Shown here: in pieces, positions 27,049-36,122 of the stretch
Numbering within the stretch: the first letter of the stretch is position 1
Layout: every line of letters begins with the position of its first letter
NCBI GenBank assembly: GCA_019745195.1
Contig: JAIETL010000010.1
Location: 1 to 64,000, forward strand
Length of the DNA stretch: 64,000 nucleotides
Source: Beijerinckiaceae bacterium
GTDB lineage: Bacteria > Pseudomonadota > Alphaproteobacteria > Rhizobiales > Beijerinckiaceae
Direction of reading: 5' to 3'
The notes under the pieces: model-generated
Told to the model about the DNA's origin: nothing
Databases searched by the model: none
The model's input: the letters and a program-made list of their open reading frames with translations, nothing else
Position numbers and translations under genes: made by a program

Positions 27049-28809
27049 TCAGCGCATCTCTTCCGGCGCCGCGACGCCCGCGACAGCCAGACCGGAGGCG
27101 AGAACGCTGCGCACGCAATGAACGAACGCCAATCTCGCCAGGGTCAAGTTTCGATCAGTTTGATTAACGAACCGTAATTGCGGCGAGTCTTTGCCCTTGT
27201 TCCAGAGCGAATGGAACGCGCTCGCCAGCTCATGCACGAAAAAGGCCACGCGATGCGGCTCGCAGGCCAGCGCCGCCGCCTCGATCATCCTCGGATAGGC
27301 CGCGATCATCTTGACGATGCCGATCTCGGCCTCGTCGTCGAGGTGTTCGAGTTCGGCCTGCGCCAGGCTCTCGGGGCTGAGGTCGAGATCGGGAAAGGCC
27401 TCCCTCGCCTGCCGGAAGATCGAGGCGCAGCGCGCATGGGCGTACTGGACGTAGAAGACCGGGTTGTCCTTCGACTGCTCGACCACCTTGGCGAGGTCGA
27501 AATCCAGCGTCGCATCGTTCTTGCGGAAGATCATCATGAAGCGCACCGCGTCGCGGCCGACCTCGTCGATGACGTCGCGCAGGGTGACGAAATCGCCCGA
27601 GCGCTTCGACATTTTGACGGGCTCGCCGTTGCGCAGCAGCTTGACGAGCTGGCAGAGCCTGACGTCGAGCGAGCCCTCGCCTCCCGTCACCGCCTTCACC
27701 GCCGCCTGCATGCGCTTGACGTAGCCGCCATGGTCGGCGCCCCAGACGTCGATCATCACGGGGAAGCCGCGCATGAATTTCGAGCGGTGATAGGCGATGT
27801 CGTTGGCGAAATAAGTGTAGCTGCCATCCGACTTCAGGAGTGGCCGGTCGACATCGTCGCCGAACTGCGTGGCCCGGAACAGCGCCTGCTCGCGGTCTTC
27901 CCAGTCCTCGTCCTTCTGGCCCTTGGGCGGCGGCAGCCGGCCCTGATAGATCAGGTCGCGGGCGCGCAGATCGGCGATGGTCTCGGCCACCTCATCAACG
28001 CCGCAGTTGTCGTGCAACGAAGCCTCGGAAAAGAATTGATCGTGAGCAACGCCCAACGCCAACAGGTCGGCTCTGATCATCGCCATCATCTCGCCGATTG
28101 CCTCCGATCGGACGAGGGGAAGCCATTTCGACTCGGGCATGTCTAGCAAGGACCGGCCATACTGGTGTTCCAGTTCCTTGCCGACCAACACCAGATAGTC
28201 GCCCGGATACAGGCCCTCCGGGATCGTGATCGTCTCGCCCAGCGCCTCGCGGTAGCGCAGGAAGGCCGAGCGGGCGAGCACGTCGACTTGCGCGCCGGCG
28301 TCGTTCACGTAGTACTCGCGCGTCACGGCATGGCCGGCGAAGCTAAGCAGATTGGCCAGCGCATCGCCGAACACCGCGCCCCGGCCATGGCCGACATGCA
28401 TCGGCCCGGTCGGATTGGCCGAGACATATTCGACATTGACCGCCGGCTGCGGCTTTGGCGTTCCCCGGCCGAAATCCGGCCCCTGCTGCACGGCATGCTT
28501 GAGGATCGCGGTGAAGATCGACGGCTTCAGCGTGAGGTTGATGAAGCCCGGTCCCGCGATCTCGACCTTGACGATGTCCTCGTCCTTGACCAACTCGGCG
28601 CGCAGAAGTTCGGCCAGGGCGCGCGGGTTGGTCCCCGCCTCCTTGGCCAGCACCATGGCGGCATTGCATGCCAGATCGCCATGGGCCGGATCGCGCGTCG
28701 GCTCGACCACCACGCGGGAGAGGTTCAGACCCGCCGGCAGTGCGCCACGCTCGGCCAGCCCCGCCAGAATGGCGGCGACGCGGGCGGAAAAGCTCTCGAA
28801 CAGGTTCAT
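27049..28809 (-). CDS. argS: Arginyl-tRNA synthetase
   Basis: This 586-residue class I synthetase charges tRNA-Arg. [20 protein letters not shown] holds the HIGH-type motif, [20 protein letters not shown] the KMSK-type motif. The C-terminal anticodon-binding domain includes [15 protein letters not shown]. Length is normal. Short stretches near 27140-27190 and 28000-28150 look less GC-rich than the rest, without breaking the frame. It is divergent in context from dgt only by about 40 bases and is read in the same direction. Confidence 0.96.
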   Translation of the reverse strand: MNLFESFSARVAAILAGLAERGALPAGLNLSRVVVEPTRDPAHGDLACNAAMVLAKEAGTNPRALAELLRAELVKDEDIVKVEIAGPGFINLTLKPSIFTAILKHAVQQGPDFGRGTPKPQPAVNVEYVSANPTGPMHVGHGRGAVFGDALANLLSFAGHAVTREYYVNDAGAQVDVLARSAFLRYREALGETITIPEGLYPGDYLVLVGKELEHQYGRSLLDMPESKWLPLVRSEAIGEMMAMIRADLLALGVAHDQFFSEASLHDNCGVDEVAETIADLRARDLIYQGRLPPPKGQKDEDWEDREQALFRATQFGDDVDRPLLKSDGSYTYFANDIAYHRSKFMRGFPVMIDVWGADHGGYVKRMQAAVKAVTGGEGSLDVRLCQLVKLLRNGEPVKMSKRSGDFVTLRDVIDEVGRDAVRFMMIFRKNDATLDFDLAKVVEQSKDNPVFYVQYAHARCASIFRQAREAFPDLDLSPESLAQAELEHLDDEAEIGIVKMIAAYPRMIEAAALACEPHRVAFFVHELASAFHSLWNKGKDSPQLRFVNQTDRNLTLARLAFVHCVRSVLASGLAVAGVAAPEEMR

Positions 28810-28850
28810 TGCAGCCTGACTTGCCTGATAATCGTGGCGAAGTGCGGCCC

Positions 28851-30092
28851 CTATCGCAGCGAGGGGGTGGCGTCAAACAGGCGGCGGTGCTCGTCCAGCG
28901 CATACCAGTCGGTCATGCCGGCGATATAGTCGGCGATGCGCCGCGCCCGGCGAGATTCGTCGAGGCTTTCGCAGCCGGCCGCCCATTCGCCGGGCATCGC
29001 CGACGGTTCGGCGCTGAGGCGGCCGAACAGGTCGCGCACGACGCCGGCCGCCCGGGCCCTGATCGGGCTGATGCGCGGATGCCGGTACATGTTGGGATAC
29101 AGGAAGCCCTTGATCGCGCGGTCGGCAGCCGCGACCGGCTCCGAGAAGGCGACGACCGGCGCGGCGGCATGCCGGATCGCGTCCACATTAGCGGGAGCCA
29201 GCGTCGCGATTCGGCGTTGCGACTCGCCGATGACGTCCTCGACGAAACGGGTGATGACGCGCCTGACCAGCTCGTTGGTGGCGCGCTGCGGCTCCAGACC
29301 CGGATGCAGGGCATCGATCTCGTCGAGCAGCCCGGCGAGAAAGGGCTGGTCGCGCAACGTATCGAGCGAAAACAGACCGGCGCGCAACCCGTCATCGATG
29401 TCGTGCGCGTCATAGGCGATGTCGTCGGCGAGCGCGGCGGCCTGCGCTTCCGCCGAGGCATAGGTGCCGAGCCAGAGATCCTGCCGCGCCTGATACTCGA
29501 CGATCGCCGCCGGAATGCCGGCTTGCGCGTAGCGTTCGGTCGGCAGCCCTTGCGCATCCAGCAGGGGGCCGTTGTGCTTGACCAGCCCTTCGAGCGTCTC
29601 CCAGCTCAGGTTCAGCCCGTCGAATCCGGCATAGCGCCGCTCCAGCCGGGTCACGATCCGCAGCGTCTGGGCGTTGTGGTCGAAGCCGCCGAAATCCGCC
29701 ATGCACTCGGCCAGCGCATCCTCGCCGGTGTGGCCGAAGGGGGTGTGGCCGAGGTCGTGCGCCAGCGCCAGCGCCTCGGCCAGATCCTCGTCGAGCCCCA
29801 AGGCGCGGGCGAGCGCGCGGGCGATCTGCGCGACCTCGATCGTATGGGTCAGCCTCGTGCGGAAATGGTCGCCCTCATGCGAGACGAACACTTGCGTCTT
29901 GTGCTTCAGCCGGCGAAACGCGGTCGAGTGGATGATGCGGTCGCGGTCGCGCTGGAACTGGTTGCGCGTCGCCGAGCCCGGCTCGGCGACGAGACGCCCG
30001 CGGCTCGCGCTGGAGCGGCATGCGTAGACGGCGCGCCAGCGCTCGCCGGGCTCGCGGTCCTGCAACGTCTCGAAGCTGTCTCGAAAAGGCAT
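28851..30092 (-). CDS. dGTP triphosphohydrolase-like HD protein
   Basis: This 413-residue protein belongs to the deoxyguanosinetriphosphate triphosphohydrolase-like family. The metal-binding HD pattern is clear: [16 protein letters not shown], then [17 protein letters not shown], with [14 protein letters not shown] further on. [20 protein letters not shown] is characteristic. These enzymes hydrolyse dNTPs to nucleoside and triphosphate and so affect dNTP pools. I start at MPFRDSF (30092). The erpA-type gene diverges from it 97 bases away, so a bidirectional promoter is likely in 30093-30188. Confidence 0.92.
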   Translation of the reverse strand: MPFRDSFETLQDREPGERWRAVYACRSSASRGRLVAEPGSATRNQFQRDRDRIIHSTAFRRLKHKTQVFVSHEGDHFRTRLTHTIEVAQIARALARALGLDEDLAEALALAHDLGHTPFGHTGEDALAECMADFGGFDHNAQTLRIVTRLERRYAGFDGLNLSWETLEGLVKHNGPLLDAQGLPTERYAQAGIPAAIVEYQARQDLWLGTYASAEAQAAALADDIAYDAHDIDDGLRAGLFSLDTLRDQPFLAGLLDEIDALHPGLEPQRATNELVRRVITRFVEDVIGESQRRIATLAPANVDAIRHAAAPVVAFSEPVAAADRAIKGFLYPNMYRHPRISPIRARAAGVVRDLFGRLSAEPSAMPGEWAAGCESLDESRRARRIADYIAGMTDWYALDEHRRLFDATPSLR

Positions 30093-30188
30093 GGCAGACC
30101 TGTGCTGGCGCGCGTCTTGCCGCAGGCCTGCCGCGCAATTACCTTCTGGCTTAACCGGGGTGCAAGCTGCATCTGCGATGGAGGCGTC

Positions 30189-30539
30189 ATGTCGATCGAT
30201 GTTCTCAGTCATCCGCGCGGCATTTCCGTGACGGACAAGGCCGCGACCCGCATCCTCAGCGTGATGGCGCATGAGCCGCCGGGCTCGATGCTGCGCGTCA
30301 GCGTCTCGGGCGGCGGCTGCTCGGGCTTTCAGTACATCTTCGACGTCGACCGCGAGACCGCTCCCGGCGACCTCGTGGTCGAGCGCGGCGGCGCGACCGT
30401 TCTGATCGACGAGACTTCGCTCGACCTGCTCGCGGGCTGCACCATCGACTTCGTCGACGATCTCGTCGGCCAGTCCTTCAAGATTACCAATCCCAACGCG
30501 ACGGCCTCCTGCGGCTGCGGGACGTCGTTCGCGATCTGA
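30189..30539 (+). CDS. erpA: A-type iron-sulfur cluster carrier (ErpA/IscA family)
   Basis: This 116-residue protein has the three conserved cysteines of A-type carriers: one in [10 protein letters not shown] and two in the C-terminal CGCGTSF. The fold pattern [12 protein letters not shown]...[14 protein letters not shown] is standard. It receives and passes Fe-S clusters to apo-enzymes. Several Fe-S clients are encoded in this window, including the fusion protein and the ferredoxin. ErpA is the usual name in Rhizobiales, but IscA or SufA cannot be excluded from sequence alone. Confidence 0.92.
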   Translation: MSIDVLSHPRGISVTDKAATRILSVMAHEPPGSMLRVSVSGGGCSGFQYIFDVDRETAPGDLVVERGGATVLIDETSLDLLAGCTIDFVDDLVGQSFKITNPNATASCGCGTSFAI

Positions 30540-30563
30540 CGGCGCGGGAGGCGAGCCGTCGTC

Positions 30564-32549
30564 CTAATCGCCCAGCACCACGACCTTCGCGCCTTCGGCC
30601 ACCTGCCCGCCCGGCTCGCCTGCGACCTCGGTGACGGTACCGTCGCGCGGCGCGGTCAGCACATGCTCCATCTTCATCGCCTCGACGATGGCGAGCCGCT
30701 GGCCCTTCACCACCGCCTCGCCGGCCGTGACGAACAACGCGATCAGCTTTCCGTGCATAGGCGCCTTGATAACTCCGCCCGAGCCCGAGGCCGCGTCGAG
30801 ATCGACGCTAAAGGGGTCGAACAGCGAAACCGCCGTCTGCCGGCCGCGATGCAACGCAAGGTATGTGCCGCGCTCCCCTTGAGCCAGCGTGATCTCGTGC
30901 TCGCCTTCGCCGATCTCGTGGCCGGGCAGGCTGACGCGGGCGCTATCCTCGTCCCATTCGATCCGGGCCTCAACGCGCTCGCCATCGACCAGAAGCGGCA
31001 GACCCAGCAGCGGCTGCGGCATCAGCGCGAAATTATCCGCGACGAGCCAGGGCGAACGGTGCTCTCCATCGACCCGCTCTGCCGCCTGCATCAGGCCCGC
31101 AAGCTGGCGCTCCTCCTCGAGCTGGAGCGCGGCGGCCGCCACCGCCGCCGCATCGAGCGGCTGCGGCTCCGCGCCGAGGCCTGAGATGTTGCGCTCGATG
31201 AAGCCCGTGTCGAACGGCCCCTCGCGAAACCCTTGCGACTCGGCGAGTTTTTTCAGAAAGGCGAGATTGGTGCGCGGGCCGGCCACCACCGTCTCGCCCA
31301 GCGCCCTCGCCAGCCTGTCCAACGCCTCAAGGCGTGTTGGCGCATGGGCGATGACCTTAGCGATCATCGGATCGTAGAACGGCGTCACCGTGTCGCCGGC
31401 CTCGACGCCGGTGTCGATGCGGATGCCTTCGCCTTCGGGAAACTGCAGCGCCCAGAGCTTGCCTGTCGAAGGCAGAAAACCCTTTTCGGGGTCTTCGGCA
31501 TAAAGCCGCGCCTCGACGGCATGGCCGGTCGCGGTCACGTCGGCCTGCGAGAAACCCAGCGGCTCGCCGGCCGCCACCCGTAGCTGCAGTTCGACCAGAT
31601 CGAGCCCGGTGATCGCCTCCGTCACCGGATGCTCGACCTGAAGCCGTGTGTTCATCTCCATGAACCAGAAACCGTCGGCTTTAAGCCCGTCGCGCCCATC
31701 GGCGATGAATTCGACCGTGCCGGCCCCGACATAGCCGACCGCCCTCGCCGCTTCGGTGGCGGCCTTCCCCATGGCGGCGCGGACCTCGTCGGTCATGCCC
31801 GGCGCAGGCGCTTCCTCGATCACCTTCTGGTGGCGGCGCTGCAGCGAGCAGTCGCGTTCGTAGAGATGCACGACATTGCCAAAACTGTCGCCAAAGACCT
31901 GGATTTCGACATGGCGCGGCGAGAGCACATATTTCTCGACCAGCACGCGCGCGTCGCCAAAAGCGTTCTTGCCCTCGCGCTGGGCGCTCGCCAGCGCGTC
32001 GTCGAACTCCTCCGGCCGGTCGACCTTCTTCATGCCCTTGCCGCCGCCGCCCGCGACCGCCTTGATCAGCACGGGATAGCCGATGCGCCGCGCCTCGGCG
32101 CGCAGGAAGTCAGCGCCCTGCTCGGCCCCATGATAGCCCGGCACCACCGGAACGGACGCCTTCTCGACCAATGCCTTGGCAGCGTCCTTCAGCCCCATCG
32201 CCCGGATCGCCGAGGCCGGCGGCCCGACGAAGACGATGCCGGCGGCCTGGCAGGCCTCGGCGAAATCGGCGTTCTCGGAGAGGAAGCCGTAGCCCGGATG
32301 GATACAGGCCGCGCCGCTCTCCTTGGCCACTTTCAGGATGATGTCAGCGTCGAGATAGCTTTCGCGGGCCGATGCGGGGCCGATCCGATACGCCTCATCG
32401 GCCATCTGCACGAACAGCGCCTCGGCGTCGGCGTCGGAGTAAACCGCGATCGTGCGCAGGCCGAGCCGCTTCGCCGTGCGGATGACGCGGCAGGCGATCT
32501 CGCCGCGATTGGCGATCAGGATGGAGGGCAGCTTGGCGGCAATCGGCAT
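30564..32549 (-). CDS. mccA: Methylcrotonyl-CoA carboxylase-type biotin carboxylase/biotin carrier subunit
   Basis: This 661-residue protein combines biotin carboxylase and carrier domains. The N-terminal part has ILIANRGEIACRVIRTAKRLG and CIHPGYGFLSENADFAE, and the ATP-grasp loop AVAGGGGKGMK. The C-terminal biotinyl domain has AIVEAMKMEHVL, with the lysine in MKM modified. The order and length fit MccA or a related acyl-CoA carboxylase alpha chain. The carboxyltransferase partner is 8 kb away at 40665, on the same strand, and is MCC-like, which supports this name over propionyl-CoA carboxylase. Role: leucine or isoprenoid degradation, cytoplasmic. Confidence 0.85.
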   Translation of the reverse strand: MPIAAKLPSILIANRGEIACRVIRTAKRLGLRTIAVYSDADAEALFVQMADEAYRIGPASARESYLDADIILKVAKESGAACIHPGYGFLSENADFAEACQAAGIVFVGPPASAIRAMGLKDAAKALVEKASVPVVPGYHGAEQGADFLRAEARRIGYPVLIKAVAGGGGKGMKKVDRPEEFDDALASAQREGKNAFGDARVLVEKYVLSPRHVEIQVFGDSFGNVVHLYERDCSLQRRHQKVIEEAPAPGMTDEVRAAMGKAATEAARAVGYVGAGTVEFIADGRDGLKADGFWFMEMNTRLQVEHPVTEAITGLDLVELQLRVAAGEPLGFSQADVTATGHAVEARLYAEDPEKGFLPSTGKLWALQFPEGEGIRIDTGVEAGDTVTPFYDPMIAKVIAHAPTRLEALDRLARALGETVVAGPRTNLAFLKKLAESQGFREGPFDTGFIERNISGLGAEPQPLDAAAVAAAALQLEEERQLAGLMQAAERVDGEHRSPWLVADNFALMPQPLLGLPLLVDGERVEARIEWDEDSARVSLPGHEIGEGEHEITLAQGERGTYLALHRGRQTAVSLFDPFSVDLDAASGSGGVIKAPMHGKLIALFVTAGEAVVKGQRLAIVEAMKMEHVLTAPRDGTVTEVAGEPGGQVAEGAKVVVLGD

Positions 32550-32579
32550 GAGGCGGCATCCCGGAAGGTGTTGCCGCCT

Positions 32580-33203
32580 TTATAGCGGCAAGGCGGCGTC
32601 TGTCGCGGCCTTGTTGCGCACAGCGCCCTGCGCCCGTACCGATCGCCAGATCGCCCAGGTCGCCTGGAAGCACAGCCCAGCCACGACGACGTCGAAGACG
32701 TATTCCGGCCAACGCACCGGCAATATGCGGGCGACGAGCCCGACGATGGCGAAGCCGAAGGTTGCGACCGCGTCGTTGCGGGCCGAGAGCCAGGTCGCCT
32801 TGATCACCGGGTTGCTCTCGCGCCGGAAGCGAAACAGCGCCGCGACCACGCAAAGCCCGATCAAGACCATGCTGACCGCCGCGAAGCCGAGCGTCCAGAA
32901 CTCGATCGGGCGCGGCCGGACGATCTTGTCCCAGAGGTCGTAGAGCGTGTGCAGGCCTGCGACCGCCATCACCGCGCCGATGCCTAGCGCGGCGAGCTTT
33001 TCGGCGCGGGAATCGCGGCCGAAGACGAGCGCCGCGATGCCGTAGAGGATGACGTCGTAGACCCAGTCGACGCCGTCCTTGAAGAGCTGGTCGTTCCTGA
33101 TTGAAAGCGCCCAGGCGACGGTCGCCGCCGCCTGCACGAAGATGCCGAGCGCGATCGCCCAGATCGTCAGCGTGTAGGCCCGAGCGGTTGCCGGGATGGT
33201 CAC
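32580..33203 (-). CDS. CDF-like cation transporter membrane domain
   Basis: This protein of about 207 residues has five or six hydrophobic segments. KDGVDWVYDVILYG and WLSARNDAVATFGFAIVGL lie where cation diffusion facilitators carry their metal-binding acidic residues, so I read it as a CDF-type permease domain without the cytoplasmic C-terminal domain. It ends at ALPL soon after the last helix. The open frame reaches 33290, but those extra codons are repeat sequence; the GTG at 33203 is the likely start. Metal specificity and even transport activity are uncertain. Confidence 0.68.
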   Translation of the reverse strand: MTIPATARAYTLTIWAIALGIFVQAAATVAWALSIRNDQLFKDGVDWVYDVILYGIAALVFGRDSRAEKLAALGIGAVMAVAGLHTLYDLWDKIVRPRPIEFWTLGFAAVSMVLIGLCVVAALFRFRRESNPVIKATWLSARNDAVATFGFAIVGLVARILPVRWPEYVFDVVVAGLCFQATWAIWRSVRAQGAVRNKAATDAALPL

Positions 33204-33223
33204 ATTCCCAGCAGCGCCCTCCC

Positions 33224-33380
33224 CATCATGGTCGGGCCTGTCCCGACCATCCACGTCTTCCGGCGTCTGGGGCGAACTCACGATCGACAAGCGGGAAACT
33301 CCGGCACACGCAGCCTACGTGTCACGCTTGGCCTCGCCGTCGCAAGATATGGATGGTCGGGACAGGCCCAACCATAACGG
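33224..33380. repeat. Palindromic repeat, family E, with long loop
   Basis: CCATCATGGTCGGGCCTGTC with CCGACCATCCACGTCTTC on the left faces GGATGGTCGGGACAGGCCC on the right, about 75 bases apart. It lies between the SDR gene and the CDF-like gene and covers the whole gap. Confidence 0.82.
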
Positions 33381-33413
33381 CGGAGGGTATACGGGTTGCC
33401 GAACCGACCGCTC

Positions 33414-34175
33414 TCACCCGCGCCCGACGAACGGCATCTTGCTGGCCATCACCGTCAGGAACAACACGTTGGCCTCGATCGGCAGGCTCGCCATGTGCAG
33501 CACCGAGGTCGCGACATGGTCGACGTCCATGACCTGCTCGATCGCGATCGAGCCGTCAGCCTGCGGCACGCCCTGCGTCATCCGCCGCGCCATCTCGGTC
33601 AGCGCGTTGCCGATATCGACCTGTCCGACCGCGATGTCGTATTTGCGCCCGTCGAGCGAGGCGGTCTTGGTCAGACCGGAGATTGCATGCTTGGTCGCGG
33701 TATAAGCGACCGAGTTGGGGCGCGGCGCGTAGGCCGAGATCGAGCCGTTGTTGATGATGCGCCCGCCCATCGGGGTTTGGTCCTTCATCAGCTTGAAGGC
33801 CTCCTGCGTGCACAGGAACGGCCCGGTCAGGTTCGTGTCGACGACGGCCTGCCACTGCGCCAGCGTCAGGTCTTCCAGCATGATGCCGCCGGGCGCGTTG
33901 ACGCCGGCATTGTTGAACAGCACATCGAGACGGCCGAACGTTTCCTTGGTCCTGGCGAAGAGGTTCTGCACCGAGACCTGATCGGTCACGTCGGTCGGCA
34001 CGGCCAGAGCCTGGCTCGCCGGCGCGCCCGAAAGCTGGATCGTCTCGGCCAGCGCATCCGCGCGCCGGCCTGCGAGCACGGTGCGATAGCCGTCCTTCAG
34101 GAAGGCGAGCGCGACCGCCCGCCCGACGCCCGATCCCGCCCCGGTGATGATGGCGACCTTATTGTGCCCAGACAT
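33414..34175 (-). CDS. Short-chain dehydrogenase/reductase
   Basis: This 253-residue enzyme is a classical [23 protein letters not shown] is the NAD(P)-binding glycine motif; VLFNNAGVN is the NNAG strand. The active site has the serine in [25 protein letters not shown] with YTATK, the Tyr-x3-Lys pair. The start is the ATG at 34175 with GAGGAA upstream. The substrate is unknown. It diverges from the Kelch gene, with about 150 bases between. Confidence 0.93.
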   Translation of the reverse strand: MSGHNKVAIITGAGSGVGRAVALAFLKDGYRTVLAGRRADALAETIQLSGAPASQALAVPTDVTDQVSVQNLFARTKETFGRLDVLFNNAGVNAPGGIMLEDLTLAQWQAVVDTNLTGPFLCTQEAFKLMKDQTPMGGRIINNGSISAYAPRPNSVAYTATKHAISGLTKTASLDGRKYDIAVGQVDIGNALTEMARRMTQGVPQADGSIAIEQVMDVDHVATSVLHMASLPIEANVLFLTVMASKMPFVGRG

Positions 34176-34329
34176 GCGTATTCCTCGTCATTTCTTCGGC
34201 TAAACCGTTTCAGATGGCGGACCGACCATAGCAGCGTGTGCAGCATGCGGAACAGCCGCCGGCGCATTGCCGACAGCCGCTTGCCAGCGGAGCCGGCCCC
34301 CATAGAGTTGTAGGCAGGGAGGATACGAC

Positions 34330-35418
34330 ATGACCAGCCTCAACCGCAGAAACCTGATCGCATCGGGAGCAGCCGCGCTCGCCGCCGGCCCGGCTCTGGC
34401 CCAGCAGGCCGGCCATGAGCATCATGGCGGGCACTATGAGCGCCTGAACCAGCCCGGCCGTATCCCGAAGCCCGCTCTGGCCGACAGCCAGAACGTCTTC
34501 GACTCGCCTGTGCCCAAGGCGGCCAATCCCGGCCGCTGGAGCGCCAAGGCGCTGCTGCCGCTGCCGCGTTCGGAAATGGCGTGGGCGGCCGCCGATGCCG
34601 AGGGCATGCACATCGTCGGCGGCTATGCCGAGCAGCGCGTCGACCGGCCCTACCACCATGTCTACCGCCCGAAGGAGGACCGCTGGAGCGACGCCGCCCC
34701 GCTGCCGCTCGGCGCAAACCATGTCGGCGTCGCCTTTCTCGACGGCAGGCTCTACGCCATCGGCGGCTTCACCGAGCAGAACCGCAAACCCCATCCACGC
34801 TGTTTCGTCTGGGATCCGAAGACCGACCGCTGGGCCGAGATCGCGCCTTTGCCCCACGCGGTCGGCTCGGCCGCGATCGTCGGTCTCGGCGGGGTGCTGC
34901 ACGCCATCGGCGGCGCGATCGGCGACAGCTTCGACACCAAGCGCTCGGTCGACTGGCATCTGGCCTACGATCCGAAGGCCGACCGCTGGAGCGAGCGCAA
35001 GCCGATGCCGACGGGGCGCGACCACACCGGCACGCTGCCGATCGGCAACCTGATCCACGTCATCGGCGGGCGTGTCGATTCGTTCCACACCAACTCGAAC
35101 CTGCACCACGCCTACGACCCGGCGAAGGATGCGTGGGCGCCGCGCAATCCGCTGCCGACCGCCCGCTCGGGCCATGGCGCGGTGCTCTACCGCGGAAAGG
35201 TCTTCGTCATGGGCGGCGAAGGCACCAACCGGGTCTTCGGCCAGATGGAGGCCTATGACCCGACCGCTGATGCCTGGGAACAATACGCGCCGATGCCGAC
35301 GCCGCGCCATGGTCTGGGCGCGGCGCTGGTGGGGGATGCGATTTATGTCGCAGGTGGCGGCCCCGTGATGGGCGGCGGCGTGCAAAGCGCCGTGCATGAG
35401 GCGTTCACGCTGGGGTGA
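34330..35418 (+). CDS. Exported Kelch-repeat protein
   Basis: This 362-residue protein has an RR-type leader (LNRRNLIASGAAALAAG, ending ALAQQ), so it should be Tat-exported. The mature N-terminus has a histidine cluster, HEHHGGHYE, that could bind metal. Then come about six Kelch blades, each with a GG strand and a Tyr-x6-Trp pattern (YDPKADRWSERKPMP, YDPTADAWEQYAPMP). It should fold as a beta-propeller in the periplasm. Kelch propellers of this type are often annotated galactose-oxidase-like, but no copper-ligand set can be assigned. The start has GGGAGG nine bases upstream. Confidence 0.88.
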   Translation: MTSLNRRNLIASGAAALAAGPALAQQAGHEHHGGHYERLNQPGRIPKPALADSQNVFDSPVPKAANPGRWSAKALLPLPRSEMAWAAADAEGMHIVGGYAEQRVDRPYHHVYRPKEDRWSDAAPLPLGANHVGVAFLDGRLYAIGGFTEQNRKPHPRCFVWDPKTDRWAEIAPLPHAVGSAAIVGLGGVLHAIGGAIGDSFDTKRSVDWHLAYDPKADRWSERKPMPTGRDHTGTLPIGNLIHVIGGRVDSFHTNSNLHHAYDPAKDAWAPRNPLPTARSGHGAVLYRGKVFVMGGEGTNRVFGQMEAYDPTADAWEQYAPMPTPRHGLGAALVGDAIYVAGGGPVMGGGVQSAVHEAFTLG

Positions 35419-35436
35419 AGCACTCTTCGATAGAGC

Positions 35437-35468
35437 TTCGGCCCGGCGCAGTTTTGCGCCGGGCCGAA
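35437..35468. terminator. Long hairpin between convergent genes
   Basis: TTCGGCCCGGCGCA pairs with TGCGCCGGGCCGAA across a four-base loop. It lies exactly between the Kelch gene and the convergent 35474-35845 gene. No T-run follows on either strand, so it is only a probable bidirectional terminator. Confidence 0.6.
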
Positions 35469-35473
35469 AAGCC

Positions 35474-35845
35474 TCAGCCCGACTTCTTCGTCACCAGCGT
35501 GAGCGCGCCGGTCTGGCTGACCTGAGCCACGATCACGTCGCGCGAGGAGAGACCCTTGGCTTCGAGCGCCGACCTGATCTCCGGCGCGGCCTCGACGGCG
35601 TTGCGCAGTTTCTGCAGGTCGTCGGCCGTGCGTGACGCCAGCGCCTGATTGACCTGGGCCTTCGTCGCCTCGGGCAGTTCGTCGAGATCGACGACGTTTA
35701 CCGAGGTGATCGCGGGCGGGGTCGCCGGGCGCGGCGCTTCGCTGGGCGCGGGGGCCGGCGCCTGGGCGATGGCCGGGGCCTGCAGGCCGAAGGCGCCGAG
35801 CGCCGCGAAGGCAGCGCCGATCGTGAGAGTGGAAATCCTGCGCAT
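35474..35845 (-). CDS. Exported small hypothetical protein
   Basis: This 123-residue protein has a clear signal peptide (MRRISTLTIGAAFAALGAFG, cut near AIAQA). An Ala/Pro-rich linker follows, and then a helical region (LPEATKAQVNQALASRTADDLQKL) and a short beta-rich end (IVAQVSQTGALTLVTKK). I do not recognise the family. The ATG at 35845 has AGGAG six bases upstream, better placed than the ATG two codons earlier. It converges with the Kelch gene. Confidence 0.78.
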   Translation of the reverse strand: MRRISTLTIGAAFAALGAFGLQAPAIAQAPAPAPSEAPRPATPPAITSVNVVDLDELPEATKAQVNQALASRTADDLQKLRNAVEAAPEIRSALEAKGLSSRDVIVAQVSQTGALTLVTKKSG

Positions 35846-36122
35846 GAACATCTCCTGTCATGGGTGATGGACGAGCGCCGCAGTTCACAGGGTCATTTGG
35901 GTCGCAAGCCGGGCATCGCATGGTCATTCCGTGATGATGTCGCGGCGAGAATGCGGGCGATCATACGCAAACACAGCAAATGACGGCGCTGCACGGTGCC
36001 GAATCGTCCATCTGGGAACCGGCTTCTCCTGAAATCGGACGAAAGCGAGACGGACGCTTGCGAATGATGCGCAATCCCTTCAAACGAACAGCGTGCGTTT
36101 CGCTTTCCCGACGCTATCTCCC

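Noticed and set aside
28668..30539. 623-residue + strand frame as one gene
   Set aside because: Only the last 116 codons (from 30189) are the Fe-S carrier; the rest is antisense to argS and dgt.
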